From NCBI RefSeq assembly GCF_006538365.1, contig NZ_BJKN01000001.1, positions 1,111,583-1,175,582 of the forward strand: a DNA stretch of 64,000 bases. The letters run 5' to 3'. The DNA is from Moorella sp. E308F (GTDB taxonomy: Bacteria; Bacillota; DSM-521; Neomoorellales; Neomoorellaceae). Shown piece by piece: positions 1 to 7,933 of this stretch. Numbering within the stretch: the first letter of the stretch is position 1; every line of letters starts with the position of its first letter. The position numbers and the translations under genes were made by a program. A model generated the notes under the pieces. It saw only the letters and a program-made list of their open reading frames with translations, searched no databases and was not told the DNA's origin.

Positions 1-44
1 AACTCTGCCCCCCATTTGCCGGATGAATAATTAAGCTTGTTTTA

Positions 45-80
45 GCCCCCATCTCAGAAATCGGTGGGGGTTCTTTATTC
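45..80 (+). terminator. Rho-independent terminator of an upstream gene
   Basis: An eight-pair stem (five C:G pairs, then A:T, T:G, C:G) at 46-53 and 63-70 encloses a nine-base loop and is followed by a T-rich stretch. The frame open from base 1 ends in TAA at 28-30, so this probably terminates a gene whose last codons lie in the first 30 bases. Confidence 0.5.
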
Positions 81-202
81 TTATCTTACGTAAGGGCAAA
101 AAGTGGGTTATATTTGACGCTTACCTTTTGTTTGTAAAAGTTTTGTAAAAAGGCACCGGAAGGTTAATTTCCCGGGCCTTTTCTTTTTAGGAGGTGATTT
201 TT

Positions 203-2197
203 ATGTTCAACAAGATATTTGCAAGTTTCACGGAGAAAACCGGCAATAACGGCATAGGGTTTCTTTTGCTGGCAGTCGGCTTCATAACGAGCCTGGCGGT
301 ATTGTACATCATCGACGTGTGGTTGCTCGGTCCTGTAGCCGCCATCTTTGCGGCAGCTTATAAATGGCTGGCCGGGGGCCTGCACGGGCACCCCAATTAT
401 ACTTCAGCCTTGTGGTACTTCCAGCACCCGGTGGCAACTGCCAGGGCCTGGCTGGGCGGCCATATCTCCCAGCCTGAAGTGCGTTCCTGGTGGATCGGCC
501 TCAATGTTTTCATCGCGGTAATATGGACCCTGCGCCGGATAGCCTGGCAGTTTGACTGGGCGATAATTAACGCCACCGGGAACGGGATAAAGATAAAAAA
601 GAACGATGCCACCTACGGCAGCGCCAGGTGGGCCGTGAAAAGCGACCTGGCGCGGGTTTGCGACTTCGGCTTCGGCCCGGGAATAATACTGGGCGCTTTA
701 GGCGCAGCGCCGGTTCGTATCCCCCCTAAACCCAAGACCTGGATGAACCGCCATGTGCTCGTGGTCGGCGCCCCCGGTTCCGGCAAAAGCCGTGGCTATG
801 TCCGGCCCAATATCTTCGCGGCGGTCCGTTCAGGGGAGAGCGTCCTGGTGACGGATCCCAAGGGCGAGCTTTACCGCAGCATGGCCGGCTGGTTAAAGTC
901 AAAAGGGTACACGGTTAAGGGCTTCAACCTGGTCCAAATGGAACAATCGGATCACTGGAACCCTCTGGGGGAGATCAGGACCCCATTGGATGCCGACGTT
1001 TTTGCCCAGGTGGTTATCAGCACAACTGAAACCGGGCCTAAAAAGGGCGGTGACGCCTTCTGGGACCGGGCTGAACAGAACTTGCTAAAAGCACTGGCCC
1101 TTTATGTAACCACAGAACTGCCTGCGGATAAACGCAATTTTGGCTCCCTTTATGATATATTAGCTGCAGGTGATTTTGAACAAGTGGATGCCTTGTTCAC
1201 CAAACTTCCACCGGGCCATCCAGCAAAAGGACCGTATAATGTTTATGCCATGGCCGGCGATAACGTCAAAGGTGGGGTGGTAATCGGGCTGGGTACCCGG
1301 TTGCAAGTTTTTCAGCAAGAAATGGTGCGACGCATAACTGGTGACAGCGATATAGACTTAACGTTACCTGGCAAGGGAAAGTGCGCTTACTTCATCATTA
1401 CCCCGGATACCCACGGTGCCTTTGATTTTCTGGCTTCACTGCTGTTTACTTTTTTATTCGTCCGGCTGGTGGAGGTTGCTGATACTTCTTCCAATGGCCG
1501 TTTACCGGTGCAGGTCAGATTTCTCCTGGATGAGTTCGCCAATATCGTAAGCATTCCGGAGTTTGAAAAGAAAATCGCCACCGTCCGCAGCCGCGGCCTC
1601 GACTGCCATGTTATAGTCCAGAGCATTCCCCAGTTGGAAAGGAAATATGGACGGACATGGGAGGAAATAATGGCCTGCTGCGACACGAAGTTAATTATAG
1701 GCGTGAAAGATGATACTACCGCCCGCTACGTAAGCCGTATGCTAGGGGAAAGTACCGTGGAAACAAGAAGCGCTACCCGGGAAGTTAACCCAATATGGGG
1801 ACAGGGGTTATTTGACGACAGGCGTAGCCTCGGTATTACCGGCCGGGAACTGATGACCCCGGACGAGATCCAGAAAATGCGCTCAAAGTTTTGCCTGGTA
1901 TTTCTCCCCGACGGCACACCGCCGGCGAAGTTAAGGATCCTTGATTATGAGCAGTTCTCGGAGGCGAAGGAGTTGAGGAAGGTTATAGTTACAGTAAAAA
2001 GGGAAGAAAAAATGGATCAGAAGATCGTAGATGAGATTAACGAAAGTGAAAATGAGGAGGAACGCCAGGGTCCCTTGAGCCAGCAACCAGTAGAAAATGG
2101 AGAAAAAGAAACTTTGGCGGAAGAAAATTTACAAGATAAGGGTGAAGTTATGGAGACAGGAAGCACAGGTAGCGGAAAAACCGTTGTCCCGTGGTAA
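203..2197 (+). CDS. VirD4/TraG-type conjugative coupling ATPase
   Basis: A membrane-anchored coupling protein that would bring a relaxosome DNA substrate to a type IV secretion channel. Two hydrophobic segments lie in about the first 115 residues. A Walker A motif (APGSGKS) sits near residue 190 and a Walker B motif (FLLDEFANI) near residue 440, with family-typical stretches such as VTDPKGEL between them. The last ~60 residues are highly charged. The frame opens at GTG 194, but the AGGAGGTG Shine-Dalgarno at 189-196 points to ATG 203, giving 664 residues, a normal length. No relaxase, VirB4 or other secretion gene is seen in the following 60 kb, so in this window it is an orphan. Downstream sequence is debris, which suggests the edge of a decayed or continuing conjugative element to the left. 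Family assignment is sound; activity is inferred. Confidence 0.85.
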   Translation: MFNKIFASFTEKTGNNGIGFLLLAVGFITSLAVLYIIDVWLLGPVAAIFAAAYKWLAGGLHGHPNYTSALWYFQHPVATARAWLGGHISQPEVRSWWIGLNVFIAVIWTLRRIAWQFDWAIINATGNGIKIKKNDATYGSARWAVKSDLARVCDFGFGPGIILGALGAAPVRIPPKPKTWMNRHVLVVGAPGSGKSRGYVRPNIFAAVRSGESVLVTDPKGELYRSMAGWLKSKGYTVKGFNLVQMEQSDHWNPLGEIRTPLDADVFAQVVISTTETGPKKGGDAFWDRAEQNLLKALALYVTTELPADKRNFGSLYDILAAGDFEQVDALFTKLPPGHPAKGPYNVYAMAGDNVKGGVVIGLGTRLQVFQQEMVRRITGDSDIDLTLPGKGKCAYFIITPDTHGAFDFLASLLFTFLFVRLVEVADTSSNGRLPVQVRFLLDEFANIVSIPEFEKKIATVRSRGLDCHVIVQSIPQLERKYGRTWEEIMACCDTKLIIGVKDDTTARYVSRMLGESTVETRSATREVNPIWGQGLFDDRRSLGITGRELMTPDEIQKMRSKFCLVFLPDGTPPAKLRILDYEQFSEAKELRKVIVTVKREEKMDQKIVDEINESENEEERQGPLSQQPVENGEKETLAEENLQDKGEVMETGSTGSGKTVVPW

Positions 2198-2209
2198 ACG
2201 AGGGGAATA

Positions 2210-2347
2210 GTGAGTTATCAGTGGATCAAGGAATTGGCTCGGTATGGTGGCTTGGAATTACCTAGCCATACTCTTCGGACCGCCTTGCCTTCCAGCCGGG
2301 AGGTAAATGCTGCTGCTAAGATCGGAAGGCAGGGTCTGAAGGCTTGA
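2210..2347 (+). CDS. Possible small ORF or remnant, unknown function
   Basis: A 45-codon frame starting at GTG 2210, 13 bases after the coupling protein stop. It reads as ordinary protein sequence (for example WIKELARYGG) rather than random sequence, but I do not recognise the family. There is only a weak Shine-Dalgarno (aggggaa). It may be the start of a gene whose end is the fragment at 2394-2507. Confidence 0.25.
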   Translation: MSYQWIKELARYGGLELPSHTLRTALPSSREVNAAAKIGRQGLKA

Positions 2348-2393
2348 AAAAATGGTCTGAGGTAAGAACCCCTCTACCACCTCGGCCAATTGA

Positions 2394-2507
2394 GTCTCTC
2401 TGGACGACGTCTCCACCCGGGACTATATTGCCGACGGTGTGGCCGATCTGGCCATGTTATCGGAGTACAAACGTAGTAATAAGAGAAACCCTTGGGACGC
2501 AGGTTAA
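2394..2507 (+). pseudogene. C-terminal remnant of an unrecognised protein
   Basis: This frame begins just after a stop and has no start codon, yet it reads as a plausible protein tail (TRDYIADGVADLAMLSEYKR and so on) ending in TAA at 2505-2507. Together with the frame at 2210-2347 it may be one gene disrupted by frameshifts downstream of the coupling protein. The rest of 2508-2714 holds only a small GGGCCA/TGGCCC hairpin at 2650-2665 and no gene. Confidence 0.3.
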
Positions 2508-2714
2508 CTGCGGGCCCGGGGGCTTTTTGTTTACTTATTGGGATAGGGGAAATGTTTTCCGTGATAACTTTTTTTAACCAAATAGAAGGGATTCTTAATT
2601 TAATGTAGAACTAACTTATAAAGTCCATGTCTAAATTATAGATTTTAGGGGGCCAAAGTTGGCCCTTTAAGCTATTGGTTATGGTAATGAATAATACTTT
2701 TAGGATGAAAAACA

Positions 2715-3629
2715 ATGCATTCTTCAGGAGATACTATCGAACGCTTATTTCATTACCACGTTTTCCAAAATAGGGTTCTGGAATCATCTGGCTCTGCGTT
2801 TCAAACGCTTTTTGAGCAAATTATGATGAGAGCCTATCCCACCGATTTTCAACCAGTGAGGGCTTACGGAAACCAAGGAGACTGGAAATGCGATGGACGC
2901 AAGGGCGGGCAGTATTTCCAATGTTATGCACCTGATAATTTAAAGGTAACAAATTTCATTGCTAAAATTAAAACCGATCTAAAAGGATGCCTTGAAAAAT
3001 GGGGTTCAGCAGTTAAAGAGTGGACTTTGGTTCATAATGCTAAAGTAGGTTTACCTGCCCAAGTTATTAACTATGTCGACCAACTTAAAAAAACTTACCC
3101 TGAAATACATATTACTTTTTGGGATCGGCAAAGATTATGGCAAGTAGTTGAAGCCTTGCCTCTTCAAAAGCGGAATGAAATTCTTGGCCCAGTTCCCTCA
3201 CGTGGTGAAGTTCAGAATGTAACTTTTGCAGAATTAAAGGTTATAGTGGATTACTTATCAACAGTACCTCCGGATGCTACTCCGGTTGGAACATTAGTAC
3301 CTCCTGATAAAAAAATCAAATACAATAGATTGGGGAGACACTCCGAAAATCTAATCCGCATCGGTATATGTGAATCTTATAGAGTAGAGGATTATATTAA
3401 TCGACATCCAAACCCTGCTGTAGGAGAAGTGCTAAGAAAACGGTTTGTACAGGAATACCTTGACCTCAGGGATAAACATCATGATGAGCCCGATCTAATT
3501 TTTGGTAAATTATTAGCGTTTGCATCCATAAATTCCCAAGATACAAGAATTCAGGGTGCAGGGCTTGCTGTCCTGGTTTATTTCTTTGTTACCTGCGATG
3601 TGTTTGAAACGAGTGAGGGAATAACATGA
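2715..3629 (+). CDS. ABC-3C system effector/sensor with FQxYAP-type nuclease-like N-terminus
   Basis: The 304-residue product has an N-terminal region with the pattern GDWKCDG (about residues 55-61) followed by YFQCYAP (about 67-73). This resembles the D...(E/Q)xK core of restriction-endonuclease-like domains in conflict systems, with QxY where the usual ExK would be. A WDRQRLW motif follows near residue 135. The C-terminal third (from about residue 200, KIKYNRLGRHSENLI...) looks like the C-terminal domain shared by ABC-three-component proteins, which would couple it to the ATPase. Its stop overlaps the start of the next gene (ATGA), and the three genes form a tight operon. The DNA is clearly AT-richer than its surroundings, consistent with recent transfer. 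Family placement is from motif memory and gene order; whether it cleaves nucleic acid is unknown. Confidence 0.6.
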   Translation: MHSSGDTIERLFHYHVFQNRVLESSGSAFQTLFEQIMMRAYPTDFQPVRAYGNQGDWKCDGRKGGQYFQCYAPDNLKVTNFIAKIKTDLKGCLEKWGSAVKEWTLVHNAKVGLPAQVINYVDQLKKTYPEIHITFWDRQRLWQVVEALPLQKRNEILGPVPSRGEVQNVTFAELKVIVDYLSTVPPDATPVGTLVPPDKKIKYNRLGRHSENLIRIGICESYRVEDYINRHPNPAVGEVLRKRFVQEYLDLRDKHHDEPDLIFGKLLAFASINSQDTRIQGAGLAVLVYFFVTCDVFETSEGIT

Positions 3630-3874
3630 TCCTGCCCAGTAAACACATGGCTAACTATAGATCGTTATTAGGAATTGGTTTTGTTATCCTCCAAATTTTA
3701 GATAGACCACAAACGGTATCATCGTTATGGGAAAAGCTATCAGAGTTAGCTCCAGATAAGTTATGCGGCTCTAAACCAAATTTTGCTCAATTTGTTTTAT
3801 GCCTTGACATGCTTTTTACCCTAGGTACTATCAGGATGTATGGAGGCGTTCTTACTAGGAGTGAAACCCTATGA
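3626..3874 (+). CDS. ABC-3C system middle component
   Basis: An 82-residue protein whose start overlaps the preceding stop by four bases and whose own stop overlaps the next start. It looks like a small winged-helix-type fold (LDRPQTVSSLWEKLSEL, then a hydrophobic helix and a terminal GTIRMYGGVL hairpin). Small 'middle component' proteins of this size sit between the effector and the DUF2326 ATPase in ABC-three-component operons. The role as adaptor between the two is an inference from that arrangement. Confidence 0.6.
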   Translation: MILPSKHMANYRSLLGIGFVILQILDRPQTVSSLWEKLSELAPDKLCGSKPNFAQFVLCLDMLFTLGTIRMYGGVLTRSETL

Positions 3875-5649
3875 TGATAAAACAAGTACTCGCAAATGAT
3901 CCTCGTTTTAAGGCCAATAAAGCCATCTTTAAACCCGGCTTAAATGTTATACTTGCTGATCGTGATAAGAAGGCTAAAGAACGCGACACGACGAATGGAG
4001 CGGGGAAGACTACATTTCTAGAGATTATACATTACTGCCTTGGGAAGGATGTGTCTAAAGATAAGCAATCTATTTTTAAAAAGTCTGCACTGGAAGGCTG
4101 GATATTCACAGTAGTAATGGCCTATAAGGGTAAAGAAATAAAATTTTCTCGGCCTGTAGGAAATAAAAGTAATGTTATTACTATCGAAACCCCAATACCA
4201 CTACACGGATTTAATGATTATTTTTCTGTCGATTTACCATCTGGAGAAAAAAGAATAACAATAACTCGTTCAGCGTTTACGGAGGCAGCAGGGCCGTTAT
4301 TTTTTGACCTTCCTTTAAAACCTCTCGAACCCTATTATCCAAAATTCCGTTCTTTACTTTCTTATCTTATTAGAGTAGGTAAAGATGCCTATCATTCGCC
4401 ATTTTCCAATAACCGGAAGCAACAACAATGGGATGAGCAAGTTTGTACTACTTTTCTTTTACGTTTAAATCCAGATTATGCTGGCCGCTGGCAGGCGCTC
4501 CGAGATAAGGAGAAACGCTTTAAGGTATTAGGTGAAATACAAAACATTAATTTACCAACCGGTAAAAAGGTTACTAAAGCGGCCTTATTTGCTAAATTAA
4601 CACGTTTAAAGGAGCAGGTGGAAAAGGATCGAGTTGCTCTTAATACTTTTAGAGTACATGAACAATATGAAGCGATGGAGCAACTAGCAAATAACTTGAC
4701 CGAGCAAATCCACCAATTAGTTAATGATAATATTAGTGATGAGCAACTAATTGCGCATTATCAAGAAGTTAGTAGAGAGGAAGAGGTTGACATTAATCCT
4801 AGCGATGTGGAAAAAATTTATAAAGAAGTGGGTGTTGCTTTTCCGGATCAGGTTCGTAAACGACTTGAAGAAGTAAAAGCGTTTCATGAAGCTGTAATAG
4901 CCAATAGACGATATTTCGTTGAACGTGAGATTGAAAAACTTAAAACTACTATTGAAGAGCGCCGCGTTGAAATAAAAAAACTTACTGATAGAAGGGCCGA
5001 GATTCTAGCGGTGTTGTCAACCTGTGGAGCATTAGAGGACTATATGGCTTTAGAAAGGCAATACTATGCAACCTTGGATGAATTAAAGGAAGTTGAAAGA
5101 GCTTATAATGAAAGAGTCGAGCTAGAAGAGGGAAAAAGTGCAATCAGGCGAGAACGCGAGGATCTTAAAGAAAAGGCTGAGATGGATTTATCAGAGCGAG
5201 AGGAACTTCGGAAGGAAGCCATTTTACTTTTTAACCAAAATTCCCAAGTACTTTATGAAGTACCTGGGGATTTGCTGATTGAAGTTACCGATAGTGGCTA
5301 TAAGTTTGAGGTTGAGATCGAACGAGCTCGCAGTCAAGGCATCAGTAATATGAAGATATTTTGTTATGACCTTATGTTAATGCAGCTTCCACGCATTAAC
5401 CGATTTCCCAAATTCCTAGTTCATGATAGCCTGATATTCGAAGGTGTTGATAACCGCCAAAAAGCTAAAGCTATAGAGTTAGCTGCAAAAGAAGCGGGAA
5501 GGTTAGGATTCCAATATATCATGACAATTAATCGGGATGATGTTCCCTGGGGAGATTTTTCCCCCGGCTTTGAAAACCAATTTCGTGAAGCGGTTCGTCT
5601 AGAATTGAATGACCAAGAGGATGGTGGCCTTTTAGGATTCCAGGTTTAG
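3871..5649 (+). CDS. DUF2326/SMC-like ABC ATPase of an ABC-3C system
   Basis: A 592-residue ATPase with Walker A TTNGAGKTTFLEI near residues 39-51, long coiled-coil regions with charged heptads (about 210-290 and 335-460), and a C-terminal half-site containing KFLVHDSLIFEGVDNRQ (near residue 510), which contains the Walker B and adjacent loop. This split-head, SMC/RecN-like layout is that of DUF2326 proteins, the ATPase component of ABC-three-component conflict systems. It probably senses or clamps DNA and licenses the effector. Start ATG overlaps the stop of the middle component. The gene is AT-rich relative to its neighbours. The family is recognised with good confidence; the trigger is unknown. 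Confidence 0.75.
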   Translation: MMIKQVLANDPRFKANKAIFKPGLNVILADRDKKAKERDTTNGAGKTTFLEIIHYCLGKDVSKDKQSIFKKSALEGWIFTVVMAYKGKEIKFSRPVGNKSNVITIETPIPLHGFNDYFSVDLPSGEKRITITRSAFTEAAGPLFFDLPLKPLEPYYPKFRSLLSYLIRVGKDAYHSPFSNNRKQQQWDEQVCTTFLLRLNPDYAGRWQALRDKEKRFKVLGEIQNINLPTGKKVTKAALFAKLTRLKEQVEKDRVALNTFRVHEQYEAMEQLANNLTEQIHQLVNDNISDEQLIAHYQEVSREEEVDINPSDVEKIYKEVGVAFPDQVRKRLEEVKAFHEAVIANRRYFVEREIEKLKTTIEERRVEIKKLTDRRAEILAVLSTCGALEDYMALERQYYATLDELKEVERAYNERVELEEGKSAIRREREDLKEKAEMDLSEREELRKEAILLFNQNSQVLYEVPGDLLIEVTDSGYKFEVEIERARSQGISNMKIFCYDLMLMQLPRINRFPKFLVHDSLIFEGVDNRQKAKAIELAAKEAGRLGFQYIMTINRDDVPWGDFSPGFENQFREAVRLELNDQEDGGLLGFQV

Positions 5650-5677
5650 GCAAATCAGCAAGAAGAAGGCAGGTAAA

Positions 5678-5725
5678 GTGAAAATACCTAAATTCGCCAG
5701 TGAAGAGGAGGAGGTAGAATTTTAG
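5678..5725 (+). pseudogene. Truncated N-terminus of a CopG/BrnA-type antitoxin
   Basis: From GTG 5678 the frame reads VKIPKFASEEEEVEF and stops at TAG 5723-5725. The pattern KIP.F.SEEEE..F is the characteristic opening of CopG-family antitoxins that accompany BrnT-like toxins. Nothing antitoxin-like continues in any frame, so this is likely a stump left by deletion or rearrangement right after the ABC-3C operon. Confidence 0.35.
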
Positions 5726-5742
5726 ATTTAAAGGGGCATTAC

Positions 5743-6015
5743 TTACAGTTTATGCCTTATGTTACCGATTTGAATTGTGGATTTGAAAGTATGCGCCCCG
5801 CCTCCACCATCTGAATCCACAGACACCTTGAAGGTGACTTCAATGGTTTTTTTATGATGATCTTCATATTCAGGTATATATTTTTGAGGTATCCAAATGC
5901 CAGCGAGTACCATATACCTGGCTTTTGTCTGCCGGCTTTCATCACAAAATACCCGGATAACCTTACGCTTGTTAGATGGCAATAAAGGTTCCTCCCTCAA
6001 ATATCCCTTTTTCAA
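5743..6015 (-). pseudogene. DUF3800 protein remnant
   Basis: On the minus strand the frame reads VIRVFCDESRQTKARYMVLAG, the conserved opening of DUF3800 proteins (a nuclease-like family often found in mobile and defence regions). After about 55 residues it passes into unrelated sequence rich in Gly and Ser and stops at 90 residues, whereas the family is usually over 200. I read it as a broken gene. The TTG start at 6015 has no convincing Shine-Dalgarno. The interval 6016-6303 contains no gene I can support. Confidence 0.5.
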
Positions 6016-6303
6016 CTCTTACCTTCCTACCTCAAACACCGCCGCCACTTCCCTCACAAACAAATCAGCATTTATTACTTGAAAACCTGTCATATATAAG
6101 ACAGCTTTCATGCAGAAAAACACCCTTATCTTTTTTCCTTTTAGGCTGCAGAGCGAAATCAAACCAAGGAGGAACTGGGCACTCAGAAAAAGGACGAGAT
6201 GGTAATTTGGGGCATGTTGTTTATGATGTACCCCACAGAGGTATTTCTGTAGTCTACGTCAGGAGAGAAAAAACTGTCAGTCTGAGCGATAGGAAACGGT
6301 CAA

Positions 6304-6684
6304 TCACTCAATATGGTGGCCACTTTGCTTAAGGACACGGATTGCTAAACCAAGTTGTTCCTCTTTAACCAGCAAATAATCCGTATCATAGGTCGATATC
6401 GCAAAAATACTTATTCCCGCCTTAGCCAGGGGGGTAACCAGTGATGCCAAAATTCCCGTCAAAGAAAAATCTAAGGGACCTTCTATTTTCAAGCATCGCC
6501 ACCCCTTTTCGCAAAGGACATTTACGGGTACATCTTTCTGGGAACAGACAATTGAAAGCTCAGAATGGGTTCGAGTGCAAGAGAAAAAACTGCTCCTCTG
6601 TGCCCATTCCGGTAGTGGAGCATCCCTGTCCAGCCTGCAGATAGCAAGTGTGTCGTCCATTATTGCCAGCTTTTGCTGTTGCAT
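6304..6684 (-). CDS. ACT domain-containing protein
   Basis: A 126-residue protein with the layout of small CASTOR/ACT_7-type ACT proteins: an N-terminal strand and helix with a CRL...PLPEWA segment, then a second ACT half with SIVCSQKDVP, GPLDFSLTGILASLVTPLAKAGI and SIFAISTYDTDYLLVKEEQL. Such proteins bind amino acids or related ligands and act as small regulators, sometimes of amino-acid metabolism. An AGGTGATG Shine-Dalgarno precedes the ATG at 6684. It is monocistronic on the minus strand. The ligand cannot be told from sequence. Confidence 0.8.
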   Translation of the reverse strand: MQQQKLAIMDDTLAICRLDRDAPLPEWAQRSSFFSCTRTHSELSIVCSQKDVPVNVLCEKGWRCLKIEGPLDFSLTGILASLVTPLAKAGISIFAISTYDTDYLLVKEEQLGLAIRVLKQSGHHIE

Positions 6685-6942
6685 TCTACATCACCTGTCC
6701 ACGTATTTAGTATTGGCGAAGCCTCGCATATGATTAAAAGATAATTCGTTGTATGATAAAAATATTCCTTCTGACGGTTTTGCTGTTTATGTGGTTACAC
6801 ATTCCAGGATGAGGTAGAAGATAATGAGGACGGACGTTTCGCCTAATGTTTGCGTCCTATTTCGCCAGAGTAGTGCGAGGCTAATCCGCCATTATGTATA
6901 TTTATAGATTTTCCGGGGAAAATATCCTTGAGGTGATAGTAA

Positions 6943-7437
6943 ATGGTTTTAGAAGGTCTGGCGGGACCAATTGTTTTGCTGGGCGGGTTGATTCTCATGT
7001 TTCTGGTTGTACCCTGGGAGCGAGTTAAGGAACTGGCCCTCATCGGGTTGGTGGGCGGATTAGCCCTGGCTTTCCTGGTAGTTTACCTGATGCAAAACTA
7101 CTTCGGTTTCTGGACCTTCCGCCGCGTTGATTTGGTCAGTATCGGCGGCATACCCCTTTTCCTGGCGGCAAGCTGGTTCCCGCTGATAATTGTCTTCAGC
7201 CATCTCCTGGCCCAGTACAGGAGCATTTTGCCGGTGGTGCTTATCCTGCTGGCTTTTCCTCTGGGTGCCACCTTACTCCATCTGCTCCTGCGGGCCAACG
7301 GCATGCTGCTTTATCGCAACTGGAACCTGCCCTTAACTTTCATTCTCTCCTTAGGTATCCACCTGTTGATAATGTCTTATCTTTATGCAACGGGCCGGTT
7401 GGAGAACTTACGCGGGCTTACCCAAACTCAAACTTAA
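6943..7437 (+). CDS. Multi-spanning membrane protein, unknown function
   Basis: 164 residues, almost wholly hydrophobic, with about five predicted membrane helices separated by short charged loops (PWERVKE, RRVDL, YRS). It resembles the small integral membrane proteins annotated as CBO0543-like in Clostridia, but I am not sure of that family. A GAGGTGATAG Shine-Dalgarno precedes ATG 6943. A strong terminator follows at 7468-7503, so it is a single-gene unit. Confidence 0.7.
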   Translation: MVLEGLAGPIVLLGGLILMFLVVPWERVKELALIGLVGGLALAFLVVYLMQNYFGFWTFRRVDLVSIGGIPLFLAASWFPLIIVFSHLLAQYRSILPVVLILLAFPLGATLLHLLLRANGMLLYRNWNLPLTFILSLGIHLLIMSYLYATGRLENLRGLTQTQT

Positions 7438-7467
7438 AGGACCCCGGTATTTTTACCGAATCAATGT

Positions 7468-7503
7468 AATAAAGTCAGCCCGGGTGTTAAGGCTGACTTT
7501 ATT
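7468..7503 (+). terminator. Intrinsic terminator after the membrane protein gene
   Basis: A perfect 13-base-pair stem (AATAAAGTCAGCC at 7468-7480 with its complement at 7491-7503) and a ten-base loop; the descending arm ends in T-rich sequence. It can work in both directions. Confidence 0.75.
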
Positions 7504-7506
7504 TAT

Positions 7507-7760
7507 GTGCGCCTGGCATCGCACTGAACCGCCGGAAGCGGGGGAACGAAGCTGCGTTGTGAGCAGGCATAGGGCAACCGGCCACGGCCACCTTGAACCT
7601 GTGGTGAAACAATATCGGCCCGGCGTTCTGGCCTGTCAGGTAACGGTCAAGCCCGGTAGTTTCAAGAACTTTGGCCAGGGCACGGGCGAGGGTCCCATCG
7701 TTAAATAATGTTAACGGGCAGCTGGAGGCACCCCATTTTAGTCCATTTTACGGTTCTACG
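7507..7760 (+). ncRNA. Possible degenerate group II intron fragment
   Basis: A stretch without a credible gene. It begins GTGCGCC at 7507, the typical 5' end of a group II intron, and continues with blocks that resemble domain I text of bacterial introns (GGGGGAACGAAGC, AGGGCAACCGG, CCTGTGGTGAAAC). Near 7755 there is TTACGGTTCT, which recalls the 3' strand of domain V. No reverse transcriptase frame and no complete domain V are present, so if real it is an internally deleted relic. This is pattern memory only, and an unrelated structured RNA or chance is possible. The remainder up to 7933 shows nothing else. Confidence 0.3.
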
Positions 7761-7933
7761 CCAGCTACATTAGTGAATTATATCACATAAGGAAGAGGCA
7801 TGGAGCGGTTAGATTTAATTAATGTTTAACTGGGCAGGAGATTTCCTGTAACTGTCGAATAGAAACGAAATGGTTGCTAGGTGATGGAAGTAACAGGCTG
7901 TTGAATAATAGGGAGGAGATCTAAGAAGCAACA

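Noticed and set aside
2344-2577. 77-codon frame downstream of the coupling protein
   Set aside because: Low-complexity Pro/Thr/Trp-rich translation, no ribosome site, and it conflicts with the more protein-like fragment in another frame.
5976-6332. Open plus-strand frame of 118 codons
   Set aside because: It overlaps the DUF3800 relic and the end of the ACT gene, has no Shine-Dalgarno, and its sequence is not protein-like for most of its length. A middle part (YDVPHRGISVVYVRREKTV) looks better but matches nothing I know.
7385-7708. Plus-strand frame of 107 codons after the membrane protein
   Set aside because: It starts inside the membrane protein gene and runs through a strong terminator; the DNA is better explained as structured RNA or intron remnant.
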